The notes: generated by a model from the sequence alone, not told the origin. 64,000 nucleotides of DNA from Clostridioides sp. ES-S-0010-02 (GCA_020641055.1 CP067345.1:22501-86500), one strand, 5' to 3'; counted from the stretch's first letter, positions 53,819 to 63,852 are shown. A program made the numbers and translations.

Positions 53819-54346
53819 CTACATTATCATCTGTAATATATATATTTTTCTTTCATAATTTCTAACAATCAAAAGTAGTTCACTTCCATCCTCTTTTTTT
53901 ACATGCAAATAGTTATCACCTATGGATGTTTTTATAGGATAATTTCTAAATGCTTCTTCTATATGTTTCTTATGATTAGAATCGTCTTTAACATCACTTA
54001 AAGATAAAGTTTTACTTTTAAAATTTTTAACCTGCTCATTTATATTATTTATATTTTTATCATCTATACTATTACCTATATGTAAGTTTTTTATTTTATC
54101 AAATTTAGTATCTGAATATTTATAAATAATAAAACTTTCTCCATCTCCAAGGAAGCTTTCTTCTGATATTAATACTACCTTTTCCTCACTGGGTGAAGGT
54201 ATTTTGATGTCCCAATATTCATTAAATTCCTTTGTAGCATTGGATAAATAAACTGAAACCCACATCAATATGCAAACAAGTAAAAAAGAGCCGATAATTG
54301 TGATAACAATAATATTCAATGTTTTTTTTATACATTTATTAATCAT
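53819..54346 (-). CDS. Hypothetical membrane-anchored extracytoplasmic protein
   Basis: Protein of 175 residues with one N-terminal transmembrane segment (about 10-34, LNIIVITIIGSFLLVCILMW) and a long hydrophilic domain predicted to lie outside the membrane. No catalytic motif is recognised. A GGAG ribosome site is nine bases before the ATG. It stands between the proS terminator and gltX, and only the 32-residue frame lies close behind it. It looks like a lineage-specific gene. Confidence 0.8.
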   Translation of the reverse strand: MINKCIKKTLNIIVITIIGSFLLVCILMWVSVYLSNATKEFNEYWDIKIPSPSEEKVVLISEESFLGDGESFIIYKYSDTKFDKIKNLHIGNSIDDKNINNINEQVKNFKSKTLSLSDVKDDSNHKKHIEEAFRNYPIKTSIGDNYLHVKKEDGSELLLIVRNYERKIYILQMIM

Positions 54347-54456
54347 CTTAGCATACTCCTTTATTTTTTAGGCACATATATTACATATTCTACCATAAGA
54401 ATAAAGTAAATTTAGATAATTATATTAAAATTATTATTAATCTTAACCGAATAGTA

Positions 54457-54515
54457 AAAAACAAAAAACTGGGATGTAAAGTATTAAATACTTTACATCC
54501 CAGTTTTTTGTTTTT
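54457..54515 (-). terminator. Very long perfect hairpin behind the second proS
   Basis: A 29-bp perfect inverted repeat (54457-54485 with 54487-54515) whose outer arms are AAAAACAAAAAACTGGGATG and the reverse. The T-rich outer arm serves as the terminator tract on the minus strand, 22 bases after proS. Because the A and T arms mirror each other it could stop transcription from both sides. Confidence 0.9.
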
Positions 54516-54537
54516 ACATTTATTTAAATATATGATT

Positions 54538-55983
54538 CTAGTATGCTTTTGCCATTACTACCATATGCTCTGCTTCTTTTCCACAATATACACACTTGTG
54601 ACCTAAGTTTTCTTGTTCAAAAGGTAAGCATCTTATAGTTGCCCCTGTTTCTTCCTTAACCTTTGCCTCACATTCAGCATCTCCACACCACATAGTTTTT
54701 ATGAATCCTGGTTTTTCTTCCAAAGCTGTTCTAAATTCATCCATATTTTCAACTACAGATGTGTTATCTTCTCTATGTTTTCTTGCTCTTTCAAACATAG
54801 CATTGTGTATAATATCAAATAAATCATATACAGCATCAGCTAATCCTTCTAAAGGCATAGCACTCTTTTCTAGAGTATCTCTTCTAAATATCATAGCTTG
54901 ATTATTTTCTATATCTTTTGGTCCAATTTCAATTCTTATTGGTACACCTTTCATTTCCCACTCATTAAATTTCCATCCAGTTGTATAGTTATCTCTATCA
55001 TCAACCTCTACTGTTACTCCTTTAGCTTTTAAATCTGCATATATTTTATCAACAGTTTCCATTACATTGCCTTTTTTAGCAGCTATAGGAACTATAACAA
55101 CTTGTATTGGAGCTACTCTTGGTGGTAAGACTAATCCTCTATTATCACTATGAGTCATTATAAGCCCACCTATAAGTCTTGTAGATGCTCCCCAAGATGT
55201 ATGATATGGATTAGCTAAGTTGCCTTCTCTATCTGCAAAAGTAATATCAAACGCTTTTGTAAAGTGTTGTCCTAAGAAGTGACTTGTACCTGATTGTAAT
55301 GCTTTCCCATCATGCATCATAGCTTCTATAGTATATGTTCTCTCACCACCTGCAAATTTTTCACTTTCACTTTTTTGACCAGATACAACTGGCATTGCAA
55401 GTAATTCTTCACATAAAGCTTTATATATTTCTAATTGTTGTATTGTTTCTTGTTGTGCTTCTTCTGCTGTTTCATGTAATGTATGACCTTCTTGCCATAA
55501 GAATTCAGATGTTCTTAAGAAAGGTCTAGTTGATTTTTCCCATCTAACAACTGAACACCATTGATTATAAAGATATGGTAACTCTCTATATGATTTTAGC
55601 CATTTAGCATACATTGTACATATTATAGTTTCTGAAGTAGGTCTTACACATAGTCTTTCTTCTAGTTTTTTATTTCCTCCATGTGTTACCCATGCAACTT
55701 CTGGAGCAAACCCCTCAACATGCTCTGCTTCTTTGTTTAATAAACTTTCTGGTATCAATAATGGAAAATAACAGTTTTTATGTCCAGTTTCTTTGAATTT
55801 TTTATCCATAAATTCTTGCATTTTTTCCCATAAAGCATATCCATATGGTTTTACAACCATAAATCCTTTTACTGGTGCATAATCAACTAAATCAGTCTTA
55901 GTTATAACATCTGTATACCATTGTGGAAAATCATCTTCCATCTTTGTTATTTCTTCAACAAATTGTTTTTCATTTTTTGCCAT
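54538..55983 (-). CDS. proS: Prolyl-tRNA synthetase, archaeal/eukaryotic-like (ProS type 3)
   Basis: Class II synthetase of 481 residues from ATG at 55983, which has GAGGAGGT upstream. The catalytic core (about 25-280) lacks the editing insertion of bacterial ProRS. The C-terminal zinc-like domain has cysteines (CGDAEC, CVYCGKE) and the chain ends in Tyr, both marks of the archaeal-type enzyme. It is the second proS after a terminator. Both enzymes appear intact, so they may divide labour or substrates. Confidence 0.95.
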   Translation of the reverse strand: MAKNEKQFVEEITKMEDDFPQWYTDVITKTDLVDYAPVKGFMVVKPYGYALWEKMQEFMDKKFKETGHKNCYFPLLIPESLLNKEAEHVEGFAPEVAWVTHGGNKKLEERLCVRPTSETIICTMYAKWLKSYRELPYLYNQWCSVVRWEKSTRPFLRTSEFLWQEGHTLHETAEEAQQETIQQLEIYKALCEELLAMPVVSGQKSESEKFAGGERTYTIEAMMHDGKALQSGTSHFLGQHFTKAFDITFADREGNLANPYHTSWGASTRLIGGLIMTHSDNRGLVLPPRVAPIQVVIVPIAAKKGNVMETVDKIYADLKAKGVTVEVDDRDNYTTGWKFNEWEMKGVPIRIEIGPKDIENNQAMIFRRDTLEKSAMPLEGLADAVYDLFDIIHNAMFERARKHREDNTSVVENMDEFRTALEEKPGFIKTMWCGDAECEAKVKEETGATIRCLPFEQENLGHKCVYCGKEAEHMVVMAKAY

Positions 55984-56013
55984 CTTAATTACCTCCTCAT
56001 TTATTATGTTTTT

Positions 56014-56055
56014 ATACAAAAACACCCTTTTATCTTTTTATATAGATAAAAGGGC
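56014..56055 (-). terminator. Terminator between the two proS genes
   Basis: Stem CCCTTTTATC/GATAAAAGGG (56025-56034 with 56045-56054) followed by GTTTTTGT. It lies 50 bases after the first proS, so full-length read-through into the second gene is limited. Confidence 0.8.
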
Positions 56056-56105
56056 ATTTATAAAGTACAACTCTGATTATCTATACAGTAGCTTTCTTTA
56101 AATTA

Positions 56106-57821
56106 TTATCCTAACTTAACATTGTTTTTGATAAATTCTGCTTTTACTTTTTCACTTATTTCTTCTATTTTAATTAATTCTTTATCTTCTTCGTATCTAA
56201 GTTTAAATTCTACTTTACCTTCATCAATATTTTTACCTACTGTAATTCTCATAGGTATTCCTATTAATTCTGAATCATTGAATTTAACACCAATTCTTTC
56301 ATCTCTATCGTCTAACAAGACTTCTACACCCATATCTTGTAAATCATTATATATCTTTTCAGCTAATGACATTTGTTCCTCATTTTTCATATTTGCTGGA
56401 ACTATCACAACATGATATGGAGCTACTGATAAAGGCCAAATTATGCCTTTTTCATCATTATGTTGCTCAATTATAGCTGCTGCTGTTCTTTCTACACCTA
56501 TACCATAGCATCCCATTATTATAGGTTTTGATTTACCATCTCTATCAATAAAGTTTGCATTCATAGCTTCTGAGTATTTAGTTCCTAACTTAAATATATG
56601 TCCTACTTCAACACCTCTAGCTATTTCAAGAGGTTTACCACATACTATACATTTGTCACCTTCTTGAACATTTCTAAAGTCTCCAACTATACCCTCAAAA
56701 TCTCTTCCATAGTTAGCATTTCTTATATGATACTCAGTCTTATTAGCTCCAACAACTATATTTCTTTGCTCAACAATTTCTTTATCTATAAAGACATAAT
56801 CAGCATTTACTCCTATTGGTCCAGCAAACCCAACCTCTGCATTAGTTACTTTTCTTACAACGTCGTCTGTAGCAAGTGCAAATTCTATAACAGAACCTAT
56901 TGCATTAGATACTTTAACTTCATTAACCTCTCTATCTCCTCTTACAACAACTACAACTGTTTTCCCATCTGCTTCATACACTAAAGTCTTAGCAAATTTA
57001 TCTGGAGAAGCATTTAGGAATTCTTCTAATTCTTTTATTGTAGCTGCTCCTGGTGTATGAACTTCTTCTAATTCCTTCATTTCTTCTTTTTCTGATACTG
57101 CATTACAAGACTCTGCTCTTTCTACATTGGCTGCATAATCACATCCACTACAGAATACAACTTCATCTTCTCCAACTTCTGATTTAACCATAAATTCAGC
57201 TGATGTAGAACCTCCTATAGCTCCTGAATCTGCTTGAACTGGACTGTTATCTAATCCACATCTATCAAATATACTTACATATGCATCAAACATATCTTGA
57301 TATGATTTATCTAATCCTGCTTCATCTACATCAAAACTGTATGCATCCTTCATTGTAAAAGTCTTAGTTCTCATAACACCAAATCTTGGTCTTCTCTCAT
57401 CTCTATACTTAACTTGTATTTGATACAAATTAAGTGGTAATTGTTTATATGAAGTAATCTCTTGTCTTATTATGTCAGTAAAAGCTTCTTCATGTGTTGG
57501 CCCAAGGCAGTACTCTCTTTCTGTTCTATCTTTTAACCTAAACATTTCTGCACCCATAGCAGTCCATCTTCCAGATTCTTTCCACAATTCTGATGGAAGT
57601 AAAGCCGCACATAGTATTTCTTGACAATCTTTTTTATTTAATTCTTCTCTAATTATTTGCTCAATTTTTTTAAATACCCTTAACCCCATTGGCAATTGAT
57701 TATAAACCCCTGAAGTCATTTTTTTTATCATTCCTGACCTTACCATTAATTGATGGCTTGTAATTTCAGCATCTGCTGGAATCTCCTTCAATGTTGGCAT
57801 AAACATTTTAGACATTTTCAT
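56106..57821 (-). CDS. proS: Prolyl-tRNA synthetase, bacterial type with editing domain (ProS type 1)
   Basis: Class II synthetase of 571 residues. The catalytic motifs flank an inserted editing domain (about 220-390) of the YbaK/INS class, which hydrolyses Ala-tRNA-Pro in known enzymes. Two CXXC pairs (CSGCDY, CIVCGK) lie at its edges. The ATG at 57821 has GGAGG nine bases upstream; ATG two codons on is possible. It follows the proline T-box and is clearly regulated by it. Confidence 0.96.
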   Translation of the reverse strand: MKMSKMFMPTLKEIPADAEITSHQLMVRSGMIKKMTSGVYNQLPMGLRVFKKIEQIIREELNKKDCQEILCAALLPSELWKESGRWTAMGAEMFRLKDRTEREYCLGPTHEEAFTDIIRQEITSYKQLPLNLYQIQVKYRDERRPRFGVMRTKTFTMKDAYSFDVDEAGLDKSYQDMFDAYVSIFDRCGLDNSPVQADSGAIGGSTSAEFMVKSEVGEDEVVFCSGCDYAANVERAESCNAVSEKEEMKELEEVHTPGAATIKELEEFLNASPDKFAKTLVYEADGKTVVVVVRGDREVNEVKVSNAIGSVIEFALATDDVVRKVTNAEVGFAGPIGVNADYVFIDKEIVEQRNIVVGANKTEYHIRNANYGRDFEGIVGDFRNVQEGDKCIVCGKPLEIARGVEVGHIFKLGTKYSEAMNANFIDRDGKSKPIIMGCYGIGVERTAAAIIEQHNDEKGIIWPLSVAPYHVVIVPANMKNEEQMSLAEKIYNDLQDMGVEVLLDDRDERIGVKFNDSELIGIPMRITVGKNIDEGKVEFKLRYEEDKELIKIEEISEKVKAEFIKNNVKLG

Positions 57822-57844
57822 TAATAAATTCCTCCTGAATATTG

Positions 57845-58085
57845 TTTTCCTGAAAATATAAAAAACCTCTCATCTCTATACAAGTATAGAGACGAAAGGT
57901 TTGATTTCCGCGGTACCACTCTAGTTAGCTATATAAATAGCTCTCTTTAGGGAATGTAACGGTTCCTACCGTAAAGATTTTTATACCTTTAAGCTAAAAG
58001 ACAGGTTCAAAGACTTCCTCTTGAAAACTCTCACCTCTGTTTTCTCTCTGTGAAGATTTCATCATTTTACTATTTCTTTATCATA
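57845..58085 (-). promoter_or_regulatory. T-box riboswitch leader, proline
   Basis: A classic T-box: the antiterminator sequence AGAGTGGTACCGCGG (57906-57922) lies ahead of a terminator hairpin (57863-57902 with T tract). The stem I region contains GAACCTG, where CCT (58003-58005) is the likely specifier codon for proline. Uncharged tRNA-Pro would stabilise antitermination and switch on the first proS gene. The remaining gap to ispF (58086-58187) is A+T-rich with a TATAAT-like box near 58130. Confidence 0.94.
57856..57902 (-). terminator. T-box terminator hairpin
   Basis: Stem AAACCT.TC/GA.AGGTTT with a long inner stem CTCTATAC/GTATAGAG, ending in T-rich sequence. It competes with the antiterminator. 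Confidence 0.88.
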
Positions 58086-58187
58086 GCTAATTTTATATTT
58101 ATATTAATTTTACTTAAATTCACATATTATAGATATTCTATATAGGCCTATTATTTGATATCCATTAAACTTATTACTAATAATATA

Positions 58188-58673
58188 TTAATTATTCTGA
58201 CTTGTCAATAATAATAAACAAATACTTTGTGAAGCTATTCCTTGTTTTGCACCTGTAAAACCAAGACCTTCTTCTGTAGTTGCTTTTATATTTATGTTTT
58301 CAATATCTGTATTTAAAACTTTTGCTATATTTTTTCTCATATTCTCAATGTGGGGAGCCATCTTAGGACTTTGAGCAATTATAGTACTATCTATATTTCC
58401 AATTTTATACCCTTTGCTTGTTATTAGATTATATACATGTTCTAGTAATTTCATACTATCTATTCCCTTATATTTTTTATCTGTATCTGGGAAATGCTTA
58501 CCTATATCGCCTAAAGCTAGTGCCCCCAAAATAGAATCCATTATTGCATGTATCAATACATCAGCATCAGAATGACCTAGTAAGCCCTTATCATGTGGTA
58601 TCTCTACTCCACCAATTATAAGTTTTCTTTCTTCTGCCAATTTGTGTACATCATATCCCAATCCTATTCTCAT
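58188..58673 (-). CDS. ispF: 2-C-methyl-D-erythritol 2,4-cyclodiphosphate synthase IspF
   Basis: Fifth enzyme of the MEP pathway to isoprenoids, 161 residues. The metal ligands D8 and H10 (GYDVHKL) and H42 ([13 protein letters not shown]) are visible, and the C-terminal [11 protein letters not shown] is conserved. It overlaps ispD by four bases (ATGA), giving translational coupling. It is the only gene between ispD and the T-box. Confidence 0.97.
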   Translation of the reverse strand: MRIGLGYDVHKLAEERKLIIGGVEIPHDKGLLGHSDADVLIHAIMDSILGALALGDIGKHFPDTDKKYKGIDSMKLLEHVYNLITSKGYKIGNIDSTIIAQSPKMAPHIENMRKNIAKVLNTDIENINIKATTEEGLGFTGAKQGIASQSICLLLLTSQNN

Positions 58674-59383
58674 ATAATTCTCCTTCTACTATTCACTTCA
58701 TCTCTTTTTTCCATGTTTAATATTTGTTCTGCTATATTTAAATCTTCTGGACTCGTTATTTTTATATTTTCATAAGAACCCATTACCATCGTAACACTTT
58801 GCCCTATATTTTCTACTAGCATTGAGTCATCTGTTCCATAATAGTTAGTCTTATACGCTTGTTCGTAAGCATTTATTATAAGATTATATTCAAAAGTTTG
58901 AGGGGTTTGTGCCGCCCACAATAGTCTTCTTTCTGGAGTTTCTTGTACTGTACCATCAGATACTATTTTTATAGTATCACTTACTGGTACACCTACAACT
59001 ACGGCCTTTTTTTCTTTAGCCATTTTTATAGATTCATTTATTATTCTGTGGTCTACAAAAGGTCTCGCTCCATCATGAATAAGTACTATATCACAATTTT
59101 TATCTAGTTTTTTTAATCCATTATATATTGAGTCTTGTCTTTCTTTTCCGCCATATGCTATTTTTATATTTTTAAAGTTATATTTATTTATTATATTTTC
59201 CTTAAAAAAATCTTCCTCTTCTTTTTTTATACATACCACAATTTCATCTATATTTATATTTTCGTAAAAAACTTGAATTGTATGCGCTATGATTTCTTTT
59301 TCTCTTAATTTTATGAACTGCTTATTTACGTCTAAGTTCATTCTCCTTCCACTTCCTGCCGCAACAATTATAACACTATACAT
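58670..59383 (-). CDS. ispD: 2-C-methyl-D-erythritol 4-phosphate cytidylyltransferase IspD
   Basis: Third enzyme of the MEP pathway; couples CTP to MEP. The protein has 237 residues. The nucleotide-binding motif AAGSGRRM and the active-site DGARPFV are present. The ATG at 59383 has GAGGTG in front; a longer in-frame start lacks a ribosome site. Overlaps ispF by four bases. Confidence 0.97.
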   Translation of the reverse strand: MYSVIIVAAGSGRRMNLDVNKQFIKLREKEIIAHTIQVFYENINIDEIVVCIKKEEEDFFKENIINKYNFKNIKIAYGGKERQDSIYNGLKKLDKNCDIVLIHDGARPFVDHRIINESIKMAKEKKAVVVGVPVSDTIKIVSDGTVQETPERRLLWAAQTPQTFEYNLIINAYEQAYKTNYYGTDDSMLVENIGQSVTMVMGSYENIKITSPEDLNIAEQILNMEKRDEVNSRRRII

Positions 59384-59603
59384 GGTATCACCTCGTATTT
59401 TATTTTTACCTATCATTTATTAAAACTTTTAATGTTTTTATATTTTAACCATCTGATTAATTATATATTAAATTTTCAGTTGTATAAATAGGTAATATCC
59501 ATTTTCTAACCTAAAATATGTGCATCTGTTGCAAATTATATTGATTTTTCAATGACTTCATCTTTTTATTTTACAACTTTGTAACAGTTTGTATATCTAT
59601 AAA

Positions 59604-59656
59604 AAATGTTTAAACCTCTAGATTGATATAAAACAAGTTTATCAATCTAGAGGTTT
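59604..59656 (-). terminator. lplA terminator
   Basis: A perfect 17-bp stem AAACCTCTAGATTGATA/TATCAATCTAGAGGTTT (59612-59628 with 59640-59656) and a T-rich stretch after it. It directly follows the lipoate ligase gene. Confidence 0.85.
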
Positions 59657-59660
59657 TGTA

Positions 59661-60593
59661 TTAGAATATTAAATTAATTAAATCTATGTAATTCGGATAA
59701 TTTTCTAAAATATTGTTTTTTATTTCTTGTTTATCAAAATCTACTTCTATTAATTTATCCATATTGACTATACCATCTATACAAGAAATAAAACATTTTG
59801 ATATTTTCCATTTATTAACATGTAAATTGATTTTCCTTCTATTGTCAATTGGTAAAACTATTTGAAACTTAGGCGTTTTATTATATATCCATTCTGTTTT
59901 TTTATATTTATCTTCTACCAGATTGTATACACTTTTGATATCATCATCGTCTAATTCAATTTCTTTTATATTTTTTATATTATTTTTTATATAATCAACA
60001 CAATAATCTAAAAAATAGTTTATATCTTTTTTGAGTAGAAAATTAATATTTGTAACTTTACTTGAAACAGACTTAGTTGCCTTTGATTCTGTTGATTTAT
60101 CTGAATTTAAATACTTAGTTAATTTATTTAAATCTGAATCATAAAGAAGAGTTCCATGATAAAGAGAATTTTGCCTTTTTATAGATTGTGCAGAGCCAGA
60201 AATTTTTTTACCATTTAAAAATAAATCTTTTCTTTCTGTTATAGATACATTTAATCCCAATGATAAAAGCATACTTTGCATAAATTTAGTATGTTCTAAA
60301 AAATCGATTTCATGAAGATTCCTATTTTTTTGTATAAATGACATATTGATATTTCCTAAGTCATGATACACAGTACCTCCACCAGATATTCTTCTTAAAA
60401 TGGGAATTTCACCATTTTCAATAACATCATAATGTATCTCCTGATATGGATTTTGATTTTTTCCTATAAAAATAGATTCTTCATTTCTCCATATGATTAT
60501 GATATCATCATTATATTTCTCATTTAAAAATAGATACTCTTCTAGAGCTAAATTAAAGTAAGGATTGGTGTTTTTGTTTAATAAGTAATACAT
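59661..60593 (-). CDS. lplA: Lipoate-protein ligase
   Basis: Attaches lipoate to E2 or GcvH proteins using ATP. The protein has 310 residues. The conserved lipoyl-binding RRISGGGTVYHDLGN and the active-site K in NGKKISGSAQ are clear, and the C-terminal accessory domain of LplA type is present. A GGAG is 11 bases before the ATG. It stands alone between the aldolase and ispD. No lipoate-using enzyme gene is next to it. Confidence 0.93.
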   Translation of the reverse strand: MYYLLNKNTNPYFNLALEEYLFLNEKYNDDIIIIWRNEESIFIGKNQNPYQEIHYDVIENGEIPILRRISGGGTVYHDLGNINMSFIQKNRNLHEIDFLEHTKFMQSMLLSLGLNVSITERKDLFLNGKKISGSAQSIKRQNSLYHGTLLYDSDLNKLTKYLNSDKSTESKATKSVSSKVTNINFLLKKDINYFLDYCVDYIKNNIKNIKEIELDDDDIKSVYNLVEDKYKKTEWIYNKTPKFQIVLPIDNRRKINLHVNKWKISKCFISCIDGIVNMDKLIEVDFDKQEIKNNILENYPNYIDLINLIF

Positions 60594-60770
60594 AAAAATT
60601 CAGACTCCTTTTATATTTTATCTTACTATTTATTTTAAATTAAAATAAGTTTATATAGTATTTAACTTTAAATTATTCTTTCTAAATAATTAAACCTATT
60701 ATAACATAATACAACTCCTTACTATTACTGAACATCTGTGTTTTTTATTATTCTGAGAGTTTTATTAAAT

Positions 60771-61421
60771 TTACTTATCCTGACCATACACATTAAGAAA
60801 TACATTTCTAGCCCTTTGAACTTCTTCATCTGGTAATAATACTGGTGTCCCAATTGATTTTGCTAAATAATATACTTTTGCTGCATCTTCTAACATTACA
60901 GCTGCGGTAAGTGCATGCTTTACAGATGGACCAACTGCAATTACTCCATGATTTGCCAAAAGACATGCTCTCCTATTACCTATTACATCAATAACACATT
61001 TTCCCATCTGATTAGATGTTGGTGGTGAAAATTTTGCAACTGGAACTGAACCTCCTACCTCATTTGCAAGAGTTGTACTTGCACACTCTATAGACTCATT
61101 TAAAATTGCAAAGCAACTTGAATATGTAGAGTGTGTATGTATTATACTATTTATATCATCTCTATGTTTATATATATATAAGTGGTCTGGTGAATCTACT
61201 GATGCCTTCCATTTACCATCTACAGTATTTCCATCTATGTCTATTAAAACAATATCACTTGGTGTAAGATTTCTATAATCCATTCCACTTGGTGTGATTG
61301 CTATATATCCAGTTTCTTCATCTCTTCCACTTACATTTCCTCCTGTCAATGTAACCAAATTATAGTTTAGAAGGTCTAAAGACGCTTGTAATACCTCTTT
61401 TCTCAAATTTTCTAATAACAT
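60771..61421 (-). CDS. Class II aldolase/epimerase family protein (fuculose-phosphate aldolase-like)
   Basis: Zinc-dependent aldolase of 216 residues, similar in length to FucA. The zinc histidines H95 and H97 (HTHSTYS) and H158 (ANHGVIAVG) are present, and GNVSGR (about 29-33) binds phosphate. The catalytic glutamate position holds D76 (SVDSPDH) instead of E as in FucA; Asp is found in L-ribulose-5-phosphate epimerase (AraD), which has the same ligand spacing. So substrate is uncertain. The neighbouring galactitol-type PTS suggests a sugar-phosphate substrate. Confidence 0.88.
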   Translation of the reverse strand: MLLENLRKEVLQASLDLLNYNLVTLTGGNVSGRDEETGYIAITPSGMDYRNLTPSDIVLIDIDGNTVDGKWKASVDSPDHLYIYKHRDDINSIIHTHSTYSSCFAILNESIECASTTLANEVGGSVPVAKFSPPTSNQMGKCVIDVIGNRRACLLANHGVIAVGPSVKHALTAAVMLEDAAKVYYLAKSIGTPVLLPDEEVQRARNVFLNVYGQDK

Positions 61422-61595
61422 TAGCTAAATCCTCCCATTTATTAGAAACATAGTTCTATATGTTCCTGTTATATATCTTACACAATAAGATTTTATTTCC
61501 GCTATTTTAATTGAAAATTCTAAAAAATCTTTATAAAATTTAAACTTATCTACTTATACTAAATATAAGCCAATTTTAATTTGAAATTTTCATTT

Positions 61596-62069
61596 TTATA
61601 GTTCATTACTCTTTAATCTTTTATTTCTAAATTTTAATGATTCTGGATGCAAACATTCTTCTAATTCAATAAAATAATTATATAGTTCTGTATTGTCATT
61701 AAACATGTTTGTTTTTATCCAATATCTCCCCTTAATAAAACTACCATCATTAATTTTTAGATACATTTTTTTGTCATGAAATTCTCTTATTCTTATTTTT
61801 TTTATATCTTTAATTTCATACTCATGTGTAGAATTAAATGAACTAAAATATATATATTTATTGTTCATAGTAATCATGTTAGGATTACTTGAGGATACAA
61901 AAGTATTAAATATTCCATAAGTACAAATAACTATCATCAAGCTATATATATTAATACTAGGATTTATATAATTATTAAATAGTGCATAAATCAATATTAA
62001 AATCATAAAAATCCCTGGTATTGTTACACTAACTATATATCTTTTAGAATCATATATATATTTTTTCAT
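61596..62069 (-). CDS. Hypothetical two-TM membrane protein with PH-like domain
   Basis: Protein of 157 residues. Two hydrophobic helices (about 14-32 and 40-58) are followed by a beta-rich cytosolic part (about 70-140, NKYIYFSSFNSTHEYEIKDI, KMYLKINDGSFIKGRYW) resembling a bacterial PH-like fold. No catalytic motif. AGGAG lies ten bases before the ATG. It lies between gatC and the aldolase; function unknown. Confidence 0.75.
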   Translation of the reverse strand: MKKYIYDSKRYIVSVTIPGIFMILILIYALFNNYINPSINIYSLMIVICTYGIFNTFVSSSNPNMITMNNKYIYFSSFNSTHEYEIKDIKKIRIREFHDKKMYLKINDGSFIKGRYWIKTNMFNDNTELYNYFIELEECLHPESLKFRNKRLKSNEL

Positions 62070-62098
62070 AATTTATACACTCCTTAATAAAATTACAT

Positions 62099-63454
62099 TT
62101 AAGCTTCATCTTGTGTAGATAATACTTTATTTTCCTTTATTATTCTACTTCTATTATAGATAGCCATCCCTAAAGCTATAACTGCCAAAATTATTCCTCC
62201 AATTACTTTGTAATTCATAATTTTTACAAATACCCAGCTTAGTGGATTTGCTCCATCACAAATACTTGAAATCATAGTTGCTCCTTCAGGCATTTTAAAG
62301 CTTGCATTTAAAGCCATTTGAGTAAATAGTGGTGCTAAATTAGTTGCTATTAATAGCCCAGAAGTAATAATAACTATTCCTATTATTAAAGTTCTAAATA
62401 CATTTCCTTTTGTAATTGGAACGATTAAAACAAGTGCAAATGGTATTACAGCTAAATCTGCAAATGGTAAAACTTTATTACCTGGTAATATAGCTGCTAT
62501 AACTATAGTTAGAGGCACTAGTACTAATGCAACTGACAATGTAACAGGGTGTCCTATTCCTACTGCAGAATCTAAACCGATGTATATTTTACCTCTATTT
62601 TTAAATCTCTTTTCAATAAATTCTTGTGCTGCCTCTGATACTGGCAACAAACCTTCCATTAATAAAGCCGCCATTTTGGGAATTAGTATTAAAACAGCTC
62701 CCATAGTTATCCCTAACTGCAATATACCTTTTATGTCATACTTGGCTGCAATACCAATTATTATCCCTATTAAAGACCCCATTATTAAAGGTTCTCCAAA
62801 TAGGCCAAATTTTTTTTGTAATGTATCAGCATTTATTTCAATTTTATTTATCCCTGGAATCAAATCTAATACTTTATTTACAACTATAGCAATTGGAACA
62901 AATGCTTGTGTAAATCCATGAGGAAGAGATATACCTGGCATCCCTAAGTATTCTTCTATCCCTGGGGCTGTTAAGTCTGCCATTACTAAAACAATTACCA
63001 TATTTGCTACTGCTGCAAATACTCCCCACATAACACTTTGCGTAGCCCCTGCCACCAAAGCTCCTGTAAATGCAAAATGCCAGTAATCCCATATATCTAC
63101 ATCGACAGTTTGAGTTGTATTAGTAATTAACATAACTATATTTACTACAAGCCCTATTGGAATAATTAAAGCACCCACTGTTGATGCAAAAGCTATAGCT
63201 GATGCTGCTGGCCATCCAACATCTATTATGGATAGGCTTAATCCTAAGTTCTTAACCATTTGTTGTGTAGCTGGACCTAAGTTATCTGTTAACAAAGCTA
63301 TAATAGTATTAAGACCTATAAATCCAACTCCTACTGTTAAACCAGCTCTTAAAGATTTTCCAAGCTTTGTACCTAATATCAAGCCAAAAATACATATTAT
63401 TATTGGCATCATTACTTGTGCACCCAAACCAACAATGAAATTTAATATCGCCAT
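62099..63454 (-). CDS. gatC: PTS system, galactitol-type, EIIC permease component
   Basis: Integral membrane permease of 451 residues with about eleven hydrophobic segments. It starts MAILNFIVGLGAQVMMPIIICIFG and contains GLDSAVGIGHPVT, typical of the EIIC-Gat family. It works with EIIB (63532-63819) and the probable EIIA before it. Substrate is not proven: galactitol, other polyols or pentitols are all possible. It ends with AAG-rich polar residues facing the cytosol. Confidence 0.93.
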   Translation of the reverse strand: MAILNFIVGLGAQVMMPIIICIFGLILGTKLGKSLRAGLTVGVGFIGLNTIIALLTDNLGPATQQMVKNLGLSLSIIDVGWPAASAIAFASTVGALIIPIGLVVNIVMLITNTTQTVDVDIWDYWHFAFTGALVAGATQSVMWGVFAAVANMVIVLVMADLTAPGIEEYLGMPGISLPHGFTQAFVPIAIVVNKVLDLIPGINKIEINADTLQKKFGLFGEPLIMGSLIGIIIGIAAKYDIKGILQLGITMGAVLILIPKMAALLMEGLLPVSEAAQEFIEKRFKNRGKIYIGLDSAVGIGHPVTLSVALVLVPLTIVIAAILPGNKVLPFADLAVIPFALVLIVPITKGNVFRTLIIGIVIITSGLLIATNLAPLFTQMALNASFKMPEGATMISSICDGANPLSWVFVKIMNYKVIGGIILAVIALGMAIYNRSRIIKENKVLSTQDEA

Positions 63455-63481
63455 CTAAATTTCCTCCTTCATTTAATTTTC

Positions 63482-63511
63482 AGTCTCTAAAACCGCAAGA
63501 TTTTAGAGACT
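63482..63511 (-). promoter_or_regulatory. Intercistronic hairpin between gatB and gatC
   Basis: Stem AGTCTCTAAAA/TTTTAGAGACT with one more weak pair around TTGC. No T tract follows, so it is more likely an mRNA-stabilising or processing element than a terminator. Confidence 0.6.
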
Positions 63512-63531
63512 ATTTCATTTAAAAATTCAAA

Positions 63532-63819
63532 TTATAATTCTAATTTTTCAAGAACTTCTTTGATTAATTTATCCATTCCTACTCCAGTTAAAAAAGGCAG
63601 TCCATTTATTACAGGTGTTTTTATACTACTAGATATTTGTGTAGTACAGATTATTAAATCATAATCTGGTGCTTTTGAAGCTACCTCTACTACTTTACAT
63701 TGTGTAATACTAACCCTATCTAATTTACCAGCTTCTTCTAATGCCTTCTTTAACTTGTTTATAGCAATTGTTGAAGTACATACTCCTGTTCCACATGCAA
63801 CTAATATTTTTTTAGCCAC
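63532..63819 (-). CDS. gatB: PTS system, galactitol-type, EIIB component
   Basis: Cytosolic phosphocarrier of 95 residues from GTG at 63819 (GGGGGTG upstream). The phosphorylated cysteine is C9 in ACGTGVCTSTIA. It transfers phosphate from EIIA to the sugar during transport by EIIC. Together with gatC and the partial gene upstream it forms a three-gene PTS. Both its flanks carry intercistronic hairpins. Confidence 0.94.
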   Translation of the reverse strand: MAKKILVACGTGVCTSTIAINKLKKALEEAGKLDRVSITQCKVVEVASKAPDYDLIICTTQISSSIKTPVINGLPFLTGVGMDKLIKEVLEKLEL

Positions 63820-63852
63820 ATTATTCACCCCCATTAAAATTATTTTATTTTT

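Noticed and set aside
59417-59603. Possible gene or regulatory RNA between the lplA terminator and ispD
   Set aside because: No frame with a ribosome site and no recognisable fold; a TATAAT with poor -35 may be the ispD promoter but support is too weak.
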